Assembly: GCA_905147135.1 (NCBI GenBank)
Contig: LR990056.1
Location: 14,518,001-14,582,000 of the forward strand
From: Blastobasis lacticolella
Taxonomy: Eukaryota > Arthropoda > Insecta > Lepidoptera > Blastobasidae
DNA length: 64,000 nt
Reading direction: 5' to 3'
Below the pieces are notes generated by a model that was not told the DNA's origin, did not search any database, and was given only the letters and a program-made list of their open reading frames with translations. Position numbers and translations under genes: made by a program. Shown in pieces: positions 1 to 11,200 of this stretch (its first letter is position 1; the number at the start of each line of letters is the position of its first letter).

Positions 1-484
1 AGACTTCTTCACTCTTCAACGGATGCACAGCTAGTTCCAATTCTTGACTCGTCGATGGTCGAATGCAAAGTGTTCGTTACGGCCGGGTGCTGCATATGAC
101 GACCATTAAAAAAAACGGTATGTTGATCTCCGCTCAACGTTCCGATTTGTTATTGCGACACATATATTTTTTGAAAAATAAATAATGTTTTTATTTAATA
201 AATATTAGTCATTCTGAAAAATAAAGTAAGTAAATAAAAACTCTTTATTGCACACATATTGCAAGACAATATACAAGAATCAGCATAATATACATGCGCA
301 CAAAGGCAAAAAAAGATAATTTGTGTTTAAAATATATTTATTTCCCCTTTCAAAATGTATGCGGTTAATGTTATTTTAAAATAAAGCATAACAATTTATT
401 TATTTTACCAGGAATCCCATTGCCCAACAACTTATCCTTAAATTGCACCTTACATAATGGTTGCTATGGGCCATGTTATGTCCG

Positions 485-735
485 GCAGAGTAGAATAGCA
501 CCAATTCCTACACTCGTGAGTGTCTTACAAGGCGACTAATGTTTTCGAGGCAAAACTTCTCGAGTCTCTGTTGGCTGAAAAATGGGCAGCAGCATTTTTC
601 ATTTACAACATTGAGTTCTTCAACCCGCCCGCCAAGCGTGGAGATTATGGTAATAACCTCCCCTTTAAGCCCTAAGTCCTGCAGTGGACTGTTTTGCTCT
701 GTGACGATGATAATGGATTCTATAAATAAACTTTG
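485..735 (-). repeat. ~250 bp lepidopteran-type dispersed repeat
   Basis: One of five copies in the window; the others lie near 16.7, 18.8, 36.9 and 38.3 kb. The copies share a block about a gene-like 'aagcgtggagattatgg' segment, a 'tcctgcagtgga' segment and an end carrying 'agagtagaatagcacc'. No ORF is conserved between copies, so this is a non-coding dispersed repeat. It is diverged relative to the copy at 18.8 kb. Confidence 0.7.
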
Positions 736-1035
736 TGGATACATTTCTTAGAAGATCAGAACTCGTTAAAGTCCTAGATATAAGCTAAGACTTGTCCAGT
801 TGTAATGAAAGCCAAAAATGTTATTCTTAACGTAGTTTTGTACAAGTAACGTACCCATTTTCAAAAAATCCCATTTTAGTGTATTATAAAAAATATTCAA
901 TCGACCTAATAACCAGAAGGCCTCTTTTTGGGTCAGAGTATAAGCCTTGCTATCCAGCAGGGCAATGCGGCCAGCCTTCTGGGCCCCTTTCCAAATTTGG
1001 GGGACCGGGGTCAATTAAGGATGTTTTACTAAGAG

Positions 1036-1648
1036 TTTATTTTTGTTAAGGTTGTTTTTTTTTACTGTTGTTTTGTTAAGGTGTTGTGCAATAAGTAAAT
1101 ATCGACCTAAAATACATCCAATACATTATAATGGAGGTATAATTAAATGGCGGTTAAAAGTGTTTTTTTTAGCAATAGCATGTTCTGTTAACGTGTACTT
1201 AGTAGCTTTGTTGCGGGTAATTAGTTGCTACTTTTCCGGTGCCTTTCTAGCCTTTGATCAACTTTGATTGCTTGGTCTGCTACTTCACTCGATGATAGTG
1301 CCCACGATAAATCTGTGCTATAGTCATGAGCCTGCCTCTTTCTATCAAACTTTTTACCATTATCTTGCTTTTGGAACTTTTTATTAGTATTAAAAATGTC
1401 TCTTAGTAAATCTTTAGTGTTATTATCATTAATAACTGGCTTTTCAGATGTGCTTCCCGTTGTTCTCAAAAAAGGAGGATCGTTGTCATAATTCGAACTC
1501 CTCTTGAACACTGTTATGTCATTTTTCTCTAAGATCTCAGGTCTGTCCTGCAAGGTTTCCAGTAGATACTCAAACAGCATAGGCATAGTCCTGAACACAG
1601 TTGCGTACTCAGCTTCTGGTTTTGACATACCAAAATCGTTGTTTGCCT
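1036..1648 (-). CDS. Terminal coding exon of an unrecognised, possibly secreted, dibasic-rich protein
   Basis: A good 3' splice site (atttcag, read on the minus strand) sits at 1649-1651. It opens an exon from 1648 to a TAA at 1221-1223, about 141 codons with no interruption. An AATAAA lies at 1036-1041 on the same strand, giving a short 3' UTR. The translation is polar and Asn/Asp/Lys rich, with basic cleavage-like sites (VFKRSS, DRKRQA, HRKSSN) and one amphipathic stretch (FEYLLETLQDRPEILEKN). Upstream exons were not found. The sequence looks like the tail of a secreted precursor, but I do not recognise the family. The open frame continues into the intron as far as 1772; that part is probably not coding because the acceptor is strong. 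Confidence 0.45.
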
Positions 1649-1975
1649 CTGAAATTAAAATGTAGAATGTCATTACAAGGGGTAACGAGGAGGGGGGGAG
1701 CGATAAGTTCTCCAATATCGAATACGTTCTTGGAAGACCCTCCAACTGATGGACATATGACCTTGGAGCCAATAGATGCAGCTAGCACAAAGTTGGTCGT
1801 TTTGAAAGGCTTGAAGGTGGCCTATACCCATCAGTAGATGTCAAAGACCAGCAGTATTGCCTTTGCTTTTGGATTTACATGTATCTATTTGGATTTATGT
1901 GGACCACGGCCTTAAACAGACGCATCGTGTAGCATTCGTGTTTAATGAAGATTATTAAAAAACAATATCAACAAA

Positions 1976-2337
1976 ATAATAATCTTGGCGTTAATGTCCC
2001 GGTTGTGCTGTCAAGTATGAGGGCGCGGGGTCCGTCTCAACCATGATCCAGGATTCGGCGATCAGGTAATTACAGTGGAGTGACTACCATCTGACCTCCG
2101 TGACCCTGCTACCAGGGTAACTGACCAGATTGGATCATGGTTCAAATTCAGTTGCCTGTATTTAAAGGTTTAATCACGATGTTTTCCCTCACCGTAAGAG
2201 TATCGGTTAGAATTCAATTAGTGTACATAACTCGAAAAGAGTCTTTGGTACATGGCCGCAGCGGGAATCGAACCCGCTCCTTTTCGCTCACGGGTCGGAT
2301 ACTCAACCACTCGGCCACCAACGCTCGGCTCGGCTAT
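1976..2337 (-). mobile_element. tRNA-derived SINE, near full length
   Basis: Read on the minus strand it starts with a tRNA-like head: an A-box-like tggccgagtgg and a B-box ggttcgattcccgc. A body shared with the copies at 16.3, 25.0, 27.3, 51.9 and 63.7 kb follows, including a segment around 'acatcgtgat' and a terminal 'acattaacgccaagatta'. This head-plus-body form is typical of pol III-transcribed SINEs. It is not a functional tRNA gene because the acceptor stem is absent. Confidence 0.8.
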
Positions 2338-2499
2338 TAAAAAACAATAAAATATATAATCGATGTCAAATCTAAGTCAGCACATTTTCAAACTGAGACT
2401 AAGTACATTGAAGTGAATTTGCGTAAACTATGCAAAATAACATATGTTTAAATAATAATGAAAAGGCTTTTAATAGAAATATGAGGATTTTATGTAGTC

Positions 2500-3520
2500 C
2501 TCCTCCCGAACGTCAACATATGGACCCAATAACGACATCTTCAGAGCCCTCCCACTGAAAGTTCGATACCGGCCAGCGAAGCTGTGTCAGCTGCCGAGAT
2601 ATATAGTTGGCTTTCATCTATAGAATATTGCGTTAAAGAGATTTGCGTTAGTAAAGGTAAACTGAACTCGCAACAAAAACATAAAATCAGCAGCAGCAGC
2701 AGAAATATTATGGGAAGACTGTCTCAGCTGGCTATCCAGTATCAATCTTTAAAGCAAAAATATATGTCAGGTCTTTCGTCAATTCAAAAGTAAACAGAAA
2801 CAGAAACAGAAAGTTATGAATAACATTACATCAGATCTAAAGCAAAGTCTTGTTTCCGCTCAAGAATATACAACAAGCCCTTCCTTTGCCGACTTTGTAA
2901 GAACAAGTAATAACTCATCGGTTCGTCCTACCAGCACTAGTAGCATTGCTATATTTCCAGCAGACAAAGATAAAACTAGTGACGAAACTGAAAAAAAGTT
3001 CAGGACATGGTGAAACATGATGAACTTAAGGTATATGAACAAGTGATAGGAAGGAGGATAGAGATAGGGGTAGGAACACTAAAAATGGAGGAGTATTCAG
3101 TAGCACGGACCGAAAAAAGATCTGGGCAAGCTAAATTCGTCACAGAATTGGAATTCCTCTGGATCCTCTTTAGCTTCAGCTAGAAGAAACATCCAAAAAA
3201 CGACCCAATCTACATCATCAGCATTCCGCTAAATATATCTGAATAAGAGATGTTTCAGTATATATTTGAACAAAACATAATAGACAAGCATCACAGTTTC
3301 GTTAAAGATAAGCTTTACAGCTCTATAAAATGGTGCCATTAATCTGGTAGGAATGACGCCCCTACACGTAACTTTATTCTAGAACTTACAGTAGACCTGG
3401 TCATTCGGCAAAATACTGCCGAGACACGAAGCCTACTTGTAGGCAATGCGGAGGAACAGGAAATACCATAAAAGAATGCCCCAAAAATACAGACTGCGCT
3501 GTGATTTATTGAGCAACTTT
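2500..3520 (+). pseudogene. Decayed gag-like ORF1 of a non-LTR retrotransposon
   Basis: Interrupted plus-strand frames give a Ser/Gln/Lys-rich protein (2584-2793, 2816-3013). About 400 bp further on comes a zinc-knuckle segment around 3390-3510, containing GHSAKYCRDTKPTCRQCG and then ECPKNTDC. Paired C-x2-C/H-C knuckles with this GH-A-C spacing are typical of the gag-like ORF1 of R1-clade and related LINEs. Stops and frame changes separate the parts and no ORF2 follows, so this is a dead fragment. The R1-clade assignment is an inference from the knuckles alone. Confidence 0.55.
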
Positions 3521-3884
3521 GATTCTTTTAAATATTACCGAGAGTTATACAGTAGTTGACTTACCATGGCTTCGCACTGTGGATAGACTAAATAACAGTA
3601 CACTCAGCGAAGTTTCAATATGGTACATGTTTCAAATACACACAAAAGGAAGTGAGGGACTAACAAAAAATAATGTCTGTACGTACGTGACAACTGTTCA
3701 TATTCTAATATATACAATGACTTATTCAGGTTTACAGCCACTTTGCATAGATAGAATAGAACTATGAACCTGAACAGCATTTTGGTCTCGGTTCTTTAAC
3801 CCTATGAGTGCAACGAGACCAAATAAAGCGACTTTAGGTAGTAGATATTTCAAAATGATTCATGACAAATGGTTTCGAATGTTA

Positions 3885-4008
3885 GGCGCTGTTCTAATTG
3901 GCAACGGTCTTGCGACCATTGTCTTACGACGGACGTCGCCCGACCAATAGGTGATCTCAAAACCGCCCGTCGCATGACCATGGTCGCACGGTTAATAGCA
4001 TTCTTTAC
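3885..4008 (+). repeat. MITE-like copy sharing ends with the 16.6 kb element
   Basis: It contains 'attggcaacggtcttgcgac' near the left end and 'gaccatggtcgcacgg' at the right. Both match the ends of the element at 16620-16990. It is short, non-coding and has partly inverted ends, so a small non-autonomous DNA element is likely. Confidence 0.5.
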
Positions 4009-4331
4009 CCAACCTTCTAATTTCATCGTTATTAGTTACATCTCAATCTTCAGGAGATCCATGAACTGACTTGAGAATACTTGGCGGCAGAGGCAGGGGG
4101 TAACCCTACCGTCAAACACTTAGACATTCTGTCCATTTTCTGAATTTAACTTGTACTATTAGTGATAGCGGATTCTTGCAGGGTTATGTTATGGTAATTG
4201 TCATAAGCACTTACTGCTGGTGTTTCGCTGTTTTATCGATTTTGGCATACTAGACAATGTGATAACAAATAAGTACTTATACTTTGTAAAAGAGGTAACA
4301 ATGTAATAGATATATTACACCTAAACTATGG

Positions 4332-4432
4332 GTTTCCGCGGGTATGTTTCTTGGGGAAAGTTATTCAGTTTTATAGGTAGAATTTGAGGTTTCAATTAAT
4401 GCTAGCGCTCTTTTTACATCCTGTATGTATCT
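4332..4432 (+). repeat. Arm of a fold-back element
   Basis: The segment from 'tttccgcgggtatgtttctt' to 'tttttacatcctgtatg' is a diverged copy of the right arm of the fold-back element at 20849-21310. Only one arm is present here. Confidence 0.55.
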
Positions 4433-4445
4433 CCATTAACTTAAT

Positions 4446-4690
4446 TCCCCGATGGCCCAATGGATAGTGAGTCGGAATCGTAAGCAAGAGGTACCGAGTT
4501 CTATCCCCAGTGCTGTAATGTCATCATCATGATCATCTCAGCCGCAGGACGTCCACTGCTGAACACAGGCCTCTCCACTCTAGAACCTTCTCGCCCCTTC
4601 GGCCAATGATTCCGCGAGCTACGTGGCCTACCTATTGCTACTAGGGGTTCTTCATGCGACGGTAGAGGGTTCGCGACTAGATTTACTTAA
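4446..4690 (+). mobile_element. tRNA-derived SINE head plus repeat body, degenerate
   Basis: The head carries 'tggcccaatggatagtgag' and a B-box-like 'ccgagttctatccccag'. It is followed by a segment containing 'ccgcaggacgtccactgctg', a block common in moth repeats. It resembles the head of the SINE at 63645, but the body differs. Confidence 0.5.
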
Positions 4691-4945
4691 TGCTGTATGA
4701 TTTACGTAATGTTTGACTAACAGGCACGTGCCTGGTCCCTGTCATAATGAGTCGAGTCGCATGATTATGAGTCGAGTCTTACAATCTGATTCCTGGACTC
4801 GAGTTTTTTACTAGGTAAAGGTACTTACGCAAACCTATTCTAGATAAGGTTTGGTACACAAAATACTTGCCATGCAATTTACAAAGTTCGCGTGTTTGGT
4901 ATCACATGTTTTTACCATAATGTACCTGTAATTAAATAATTTTAT

Positions 4946-4953
4946 TATAAATA
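4946..4953 (+). promoter_or_regulatory. TATA box of the 4987 gene
   Basis: TATAAATA ends 33 bp upstream of the ATG at 4987. A start site about 30 bp downstream would leave a 5' UTR of roughly 10 nt, which is short. It is assigned by position only. Confidence 0.4.
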
Positions 4954-4986
4954 TGCAGCGAGGAGGACGACTGTTACCAGATCAAG

Positions 4987-6867
4987 ATGTTCTTTCAAAA
5001 CCTTTGTATCGTTCTCCTAATAGCTTCCATGGGTAAGTATAACGTTGTCTATATTATTTATCTATTTACAATTCTATAATATACATAATATGTATTATAT
5101 AAAATAAATTGCTGTTTGTCAGTCTCGTTGAAACTTAACCCATTTATGCCCGTAACTATTTGAGTAATGAAAATTCGTGATTTGCCGTGTGCCGTAACAA
5201 CTAGTTAAAATAAAGGCTGTATTGTTTTAATTGTTAATGCTTTGTATAGCGTATTTTTGATGTGATTCCATTATTATAAATCAAACACCACTATAATTAT
5301 CGTGGATGATACTAATGGTTTCACTCATAATTTATTTTTGTTTATTTGCGTTTTCTTTGTACGCGCTAAGCTCCCAAACTACTTATCTGAGCCGATTTCA
5401 AAAATTCTTTCAGCACCTCCGTATTAGGAAGCTACATCCTTCCCGAGTATTTTATGTCCCGGAAAAATAACAGGATCCAGCAGAACAGCCGAATGTTAGC
5501 AGGGTTTTGTACTAAACGCTGAAACCGCAACCGCTAGTAAAAAAATAAAGCATGTTCAACTTTATTTTTTTATAATTGGTCTAGGCAGGTTCGCCACCTT
5601 AGCTGGTAATAAGTAACGATGCGGCCGATAATGTGGCATGCCTGTCTAAGAACAGCTACTGTCACTCTAGCACTCTAGGTGTTTAATTACCTTGTTTTTT
5701 TTGTACCTTATTGTCGTGTCGTGGTGTCTACGTGTAATAAATGTCTTCTTTCTTTCTAGGTTTGAAGGCGTCTAGATTATAATTAACTTAATAATATGAC
5801 GACCTGAGTGGTTCAATGGTCAACATGCCGATCTGCCACGTAAGAGGTACCGGGTTCGATTCCCGGCCGGGTAGAAATTAAAATGATGAATTTTAATTTC
5901 TGTTACGGGCCTGGGTATTCTATGTATAATAAGTATGTATTTAAAAGTATTGAAGTAGTATATCAGTTATCTAGCACCCATAGTACAAGCTTTGCTTAGT
6001 TTGGGACTAAATGGCGCTGTGTGAATTTGTCCACGAATTTTTTTATTTTATTTAATCAATATTTTCATCAAACATCGTAACAGCAGCTGCCAGCCATCTC
6101 CGGGTGACCAGGTCTCCGGACAGGATGGAGGTTGTGATGCCTGGAGACGACGGTCAGGCGCAAGGGGACATGGATGACGAAGGACAGTACTGGCAGGGTG
6201 AAGGAGACAGGTACCATGACCAGTACCATGAGAAGGAAGAGCATAGGTAATTTGCCAATCATTTTATTTTGTAGATAATGTGTTTAATTAATAAGGAATT
6301 GGCGAACAAAACGATGTAATTACATTATATGAAATTTTACATGAGCAGTAAATAACTAAAGGGGTTTCAATAAAAAATTTTAACATTTCATATTAATAAA
6401 GTAATATTATTTTAACACAGTTGCGTTTTGGTTGGAAATGAGTTAAGAGCCTAAAACCTACGAATAAAAAAATAGCATTTTGATCTTAAGCATAATTATG
6501 CCGTTTTGTTCGCCAGCTCCTCAAATATGCCGGTGATGTGAAGTATTGTAATATTGTGTCCAAATGTATTTCTATAACTTTCGGAAACCAAACCGCTGAA
6601 AAAACCGCCGACAACTTGGAGAACGAAAAAGAGTACCGCGAAGATCAAAATGAAGCGAACAGAAATGAGACGGAAAATGATTATAACAACAACAAAGAGA
6701 AACATGAAGATAAACAGAAAGAGAGGGAAGAACATTACCATGACAACCATGACAATGACGACTTTAGTAATAATGCAAACCAAACAAGTGATGATTTTAA
6801 TAAAGAGGTAGAGGATAAAGGTGATCGCTACGAGGACAAAGGTAAAGAAGGAGAAGATAAAATGTAG
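4987..6867 (+). CDS. Candidate small secreted acidic, His/Tyr-rich protein (gene model incomplete)
   Basis: Exon 1 (4987-5032) encodes a signal peptide (MFFQNLCIVLLIASM) and ends G|GTAAGT in phase 1. Exon 2 (6084-6246) continues in phase and becomes acidic (DDEGQYWQGEGDRYHDQYH). It ends before GTAATT in phase 2; reading through gives a stop one codon later. The last exon would run from an acceptor at 6516 (start 6517, phase 0) to TAG at 6867. It begins with a cysteine-containing segment (KYCNIVSKC) followed by a Glu/Lys/Asn/Asp tail. Phases 2 and 0 do not join directly. A 10 nt micro-exon at 6421-6430 with a good acceptor (ttttaacacag) but a weak donor (GTTGGA) would fix the frame. AATAAA follows at 7015-7020. 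I do not recognise the family. Similar composition suggests one gene, but two short genes or a frameshifted relic are possible. Confidence 0.45.
5797..6040 (+). mobile_element. Second tRNA-derived SINE family
   Basis: The head 'cgacctgagtggttcaatgg' leads to the B-box 'gggttcgattcccggc'. The body carries 'gaaattaaaatgatga' and ends in a block with 'aaatggcgctgtgtgaatt'. The same architecture recurs at 41173-41375, and the 3' block alone is found inverted at 20803 and 26687. It lies in the intron of the 4987 gene, just upstream of exon 2. Confidence 0.75.
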
Positions 6868-7020
6868 AATTATGACCCAGAGTCTGACGGGCCATCTTTT
6901 ACTTATGAAAGGAATTGATCCGTAATCTTATAGTTGTTTACTTTATGACGAATACGAATAATAATTCTTTATCTGCAATCTTTATAGTGTAACCACAATA
7001 TATTATAAATAACTAATAAA

Positions 7021-8168
7021 CCTGTGCACTATCATTCGATTCTTTAATTTAAATCACCGACGACTTCTCTATCATAGCATGAAACAAAGTCGCTTTCTGC
7101 CATCTATGTACGCTTAGCTCTTTTAAACTACGCAACGAATTTTGATGTGGTTTCAATAATAGATAGGGTCAAGAGTTGGGTTTATAAGTAAGCAAAAATG
7201 GTAAGTAAGGGTGAAGTATAGGCGAACGAAGCCGGGTCCACTAGTTTTTATAATAATAGAGCAATGTAAAAAAGAGCAAGCGGGGCACGGAAGCAAACAA
7301 AACAAATTAAAACTGAAATGTACGTTCACATTAGCTCGCAAATTGTTATCAAGAGGATTATAAGCAGACATTGGTATTGAGCTGAATTAACTACTAGGTA
7401 TAGTTCGTGTAACTCATCATTACTATGACTGTAATCACGTACGAATTGCTCCAATTAAGTCATGTGGCATGGGTGACCAACATTTTGCTGCTTTTTTCTA
7501 TCCAATTAACCAACTATATTGACTTTACGGCATTTATATAAATTAAAGTACCTACTAACGTTTTCATTAAAACAGTAAACTATTCTTGAGTGACGTAGAT
7601 TTATCTTGATCTACGCATATCGGATACCTATGTACTAATCATAAATAATTCAGTAACTTTGTTATGTTAGTTTCGCTCGCATTAACAAAGAATACAAGAA
7701 AAGTATGAACCTACTTCTCCGTTACGTTATTTTTAATACTAAGTACCAAAACTCAATCGACAACACAAATAACACGATGTTGCAGAATCTGCACGCGAGC
7801 TGTTGCTGCAACTGCGCATTGGCGTTATTTCGACGCACTCTTACTCTGGCGGACCCCGGGCACTCACGTGTAGCGCGGGGACGCAACCGATATTTAACAC
7901 CGAGATGATGATGATGACTCTTACACTATAATATTCGTTAAGGAATCGTACCCCTTAAAGTATGTTCCAATACAAGACAAATGTAGAACACGATAGCAAT
8001 ATTAAATCATAGAAATAAAAGTAAATCGACTTATTTAAGTATAGATTCTTCTTTACATTTCTGTGGATAACACTTGCCGTTGTCGTGCTCTACTTTTAAC
8101 TTTTTATATTGAAACGTAGTTTGTTCATGCAAATGTGTAGCTTCGCTGACTCCCAATTACACTTGCGA
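7021..8168. other. Intergenic, no gene seen
   Basis: AT-rich DNA between the 4987 gene and the OBP promoter. A segment near 7770-7900 containing 'gagctgttgctgcaactgcg' recurs in inverse orientation near 24340-24390, so it is a dispersed repeat. Short ORFs here look random. Confidence 0.5.
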
Positions 8169-8175
8169 TATAAAG
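8169..8175 (+). promoter_or_regulatory. TATA box of the OBP gene
   Basis: TATAAAG ends 64 bp upstream of the OBP ATG at 8239. A start site 25-30 bp downstream gives a 5' UTR of about 35-40 nt, normal for an insect OBP. Confidence 0.5.
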
Positions 8176-8238
8176 CACGGTCTTTTCAATGATACTTTAT
8201 TAATCTAAACTAGGAGTGACATTGGACTGAGCACCAAA

Positions 8239-11200
8239 ATGTTACAAACCATTTTTGTTCTTGCACTTGTCCTATCAACTTTTTCTGTGATAAAATCTGA
8301 TAATGGAAAAGACGTCAAGAATGATGACGTGAACGCTAAAATGGAACAAAATAAAATGTCTAAGGAGAGTGGAAATGAATCGAAGGAAATGGAAGAAACT
8401 GATCTGCTGCAAGTTATGACTAAATGCAACGAGACGTTTATAATTGAAATGGGTAAGCTTTATGGCATAGCTGAATACGAATATACTTCTAGCGATCTCA
8501 AGCCGTTTTCACGGGCGTTCTATCCGACACTATTGTAACATTTGATTATGACTTTAACTAACTATCGACTATCCTGCGTGATTCAGTAAGGGACTATTCT
8601 AGGACCTAGGCTCTGTTATAAATTAGTTCAGTAGTTCAGAGTAGCAAACAATAGTATAGAATAAATATTATTTATCAATATAAACAGCTCCTCAGTTGAA
8701 CTGAGCTTCCTCCGCTTTTGTGGAACGGTTGCAAAGGCGAGCAGGCAGGTTAGGGGCCGCAGTGATGAACACGCTACCATTTTAAAGTAAGTAGTTATTA
8801 GTGTAATATATTAGTGGTCCACGTGAGTCCTAATTGGTCTATCTGCATCGTCGCCTTCAATATCTATTACTACTAAGTATATTGTACACCCAGATATGAA
8901 TCTAGATTATTCGTGACTGGTATATTTTGACAATAAATCATGTCTGCAAAGTATTATCCCCTTTCCATCTCAAATAGTATCGGGATCCTTGGTGTCGACA
9001 TATCGGATAACGTGCGATTCCGGAGTCACCTAGAAGGTAAGACCAAACTGGCTTCGAAAAAGCTTGGCGTGCTTAACCGGTCCAGGCGATACTTCACCCC
9101 AGGGCAGCGCCTGCTGCTGTACAAGGCACAGGTGCGGCCTCATATGGAGTATGGTTCCCATCTTTGGGCCGACGAAAATGCCGACCTGCTTAATCCTTTG
9201 GACTCCGTACAGAGACGCGCCGTACGAATTGTCGACGATCCCATACAAACAAGCAAGTTAGAACCACTGGCTAACCGAAGGGACTTTGGCTCCCTGTGTG
9301 TGTTCTATCGGCTGTACAATGGGGAGTGTTCCGAGGAACTTTTCAATATGGTGCCCACAGCACAATTCCGCCATCGCACCACCCGCCGTGGGCTGGGTAC
9401 TCATCCCCACTACGTAGACCCTCTGTTGGTCACCACGCGAAGGTTTGAAAGAACGTTTCTCGCTCGTACGATTCGGATGTGGAATGAGCTCCCAGCCACA
9501 GTGTTTCCTTTAGACTATGACATGGGATCGTTCAAGAGGTATATTAGAGGTCTCTTTAGAGGCGGGCAACACATTGGTGACTCCCCTGGTGTTGCTGATG
9601 TCCATAGGCGGCGGTGACCACTTTCCATCAGGTGGCCCGCTTGCCTGTTTGTCTGCTGAGAAACATTAAAAAAAATATTAGTTTGAACGTGAACTACCGA
9701 ATCTCGTGTGTCATTTGGATGCTTTTGTTATAATATAATGGGTTCGTGCAATAAAATGGAAAGTTAATTGAACTTCACATTGCTGACTGAAAGCTACTAC
9801 GTGTACAACATAAATTAAAATAAAATAAATATCGTCACAAGGCCCTTAACTGCTCATCAGTCTCCGGGTCCGCAGACCAGAGAAAACCTTGGCCAACCTC
9901 GCTTCATAATTCATAATTCATAATTCATAATTCATAATCATTTATTTGCTATAAACATGGTCTTACAGAGGTGGAGTTATTTGTAAATATGTACAATCAC
10001 GTTTAGCCTGTCAGAATTACAGCATGCAAATTATATCATAATTTTATTAAGTATACAACTTATTGTCAGTGAACTCTTTAATTGTATAAAAGGCTTGTAC
10101 ACAGAGCCAGTTCTTTAATTTTTTCCTAAATAATATGTCATTTAACGATTTAAAATAGTTCGGCAACTTATTATAAATTTTTATGCACATTACTAAACAA
10201 CTTTTGTTGTATTTTGCGCTTTTTGGATTTATTGTCAGTACCAGTCTATTGGGATCTCTTTGCTCCCGTTTACTTATATCACAAACTCGCGTGAATAGAT
10301 AGGCATGTTGCCTTACAAATACACATATTTCGTATATATAGAGCGATGGAATGGTTAGTATACCAAGCCTGATAAAATAGGGCTTGCAAGACACGTCAGG
10401 TGCAATCCCGTATAATGCCCGAATGCATTTCTTCTGTGCAATAAAGACTCGATTCATTTCGCAACAATTTCCCCAGATTACAATTCCATACCGGAAAACG
10501 GATTCCACGTAGGAGTGGTATGCCATTAGAGCAGTTTTTATATTAGTGGTATTTTTTAAACGTTTGAGTGCATAAACAAATCTATTGATTTTACTGCAAA
10601 TACAATCTACCTGGGCCTTCCAATTTATATTTTTATCTAGTATTAATCCCAAGAATTTAGTTTGATCAATTTCATTTATTATTGTACCATCGTAATTAAT
10701 GTGTAAATTGATTTTATCTTTTGTTTTATGGAATTGCATATAGTTTGTTTTATCTAAATTTATTTGTAGATTGTTATTATTTAGCCAATTAATTATATTA
10801 GAAAGTAAATTATTAATGTCAGATTCATGTGTCAAAATCATATTATTATTTGCATTATTTTTATTAGATGTCACAACTAATGAAATGTCATCTGCAAAAA
10901 GAGTACATGCATGTCCACTTACTTGTACAATATCATTGACGTACAAAAGAAACAAGATTGGTCCCAATACGCTTCCCTGTGGAACTCCACATTTATTGTA
11001 TCTTATATGTGATGTAAAGACTTTGACTTCCATATTTTTATCTAGCTGCGTTATAAGAACCCGCTGTTGTCGATTTTGAAGATATGAACCAATCCACTGA
11101 AGTGTATTGCCCCGAAATCCTAGAGATTCTAGTTTCTGTAGCAGTAAATCATGTGAAACAAAGTCAAACGCTTTTGATAAATCTAAAAATAAACATGTCG

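Noticed and set aside
2260..2337. Functional tRNA gene
   Set aside because: A- and B-boxes exist but the acceptor and anticodon stems do not pair and the same head recurs attached to a SINE body.
8965..9617. Host protein-coding gene of 225 aa
   Set aside because: The sequence is the C-terminal part of a LINE reverse transcriptase followed by a LINE 3' UTR found elsewhere in the window.
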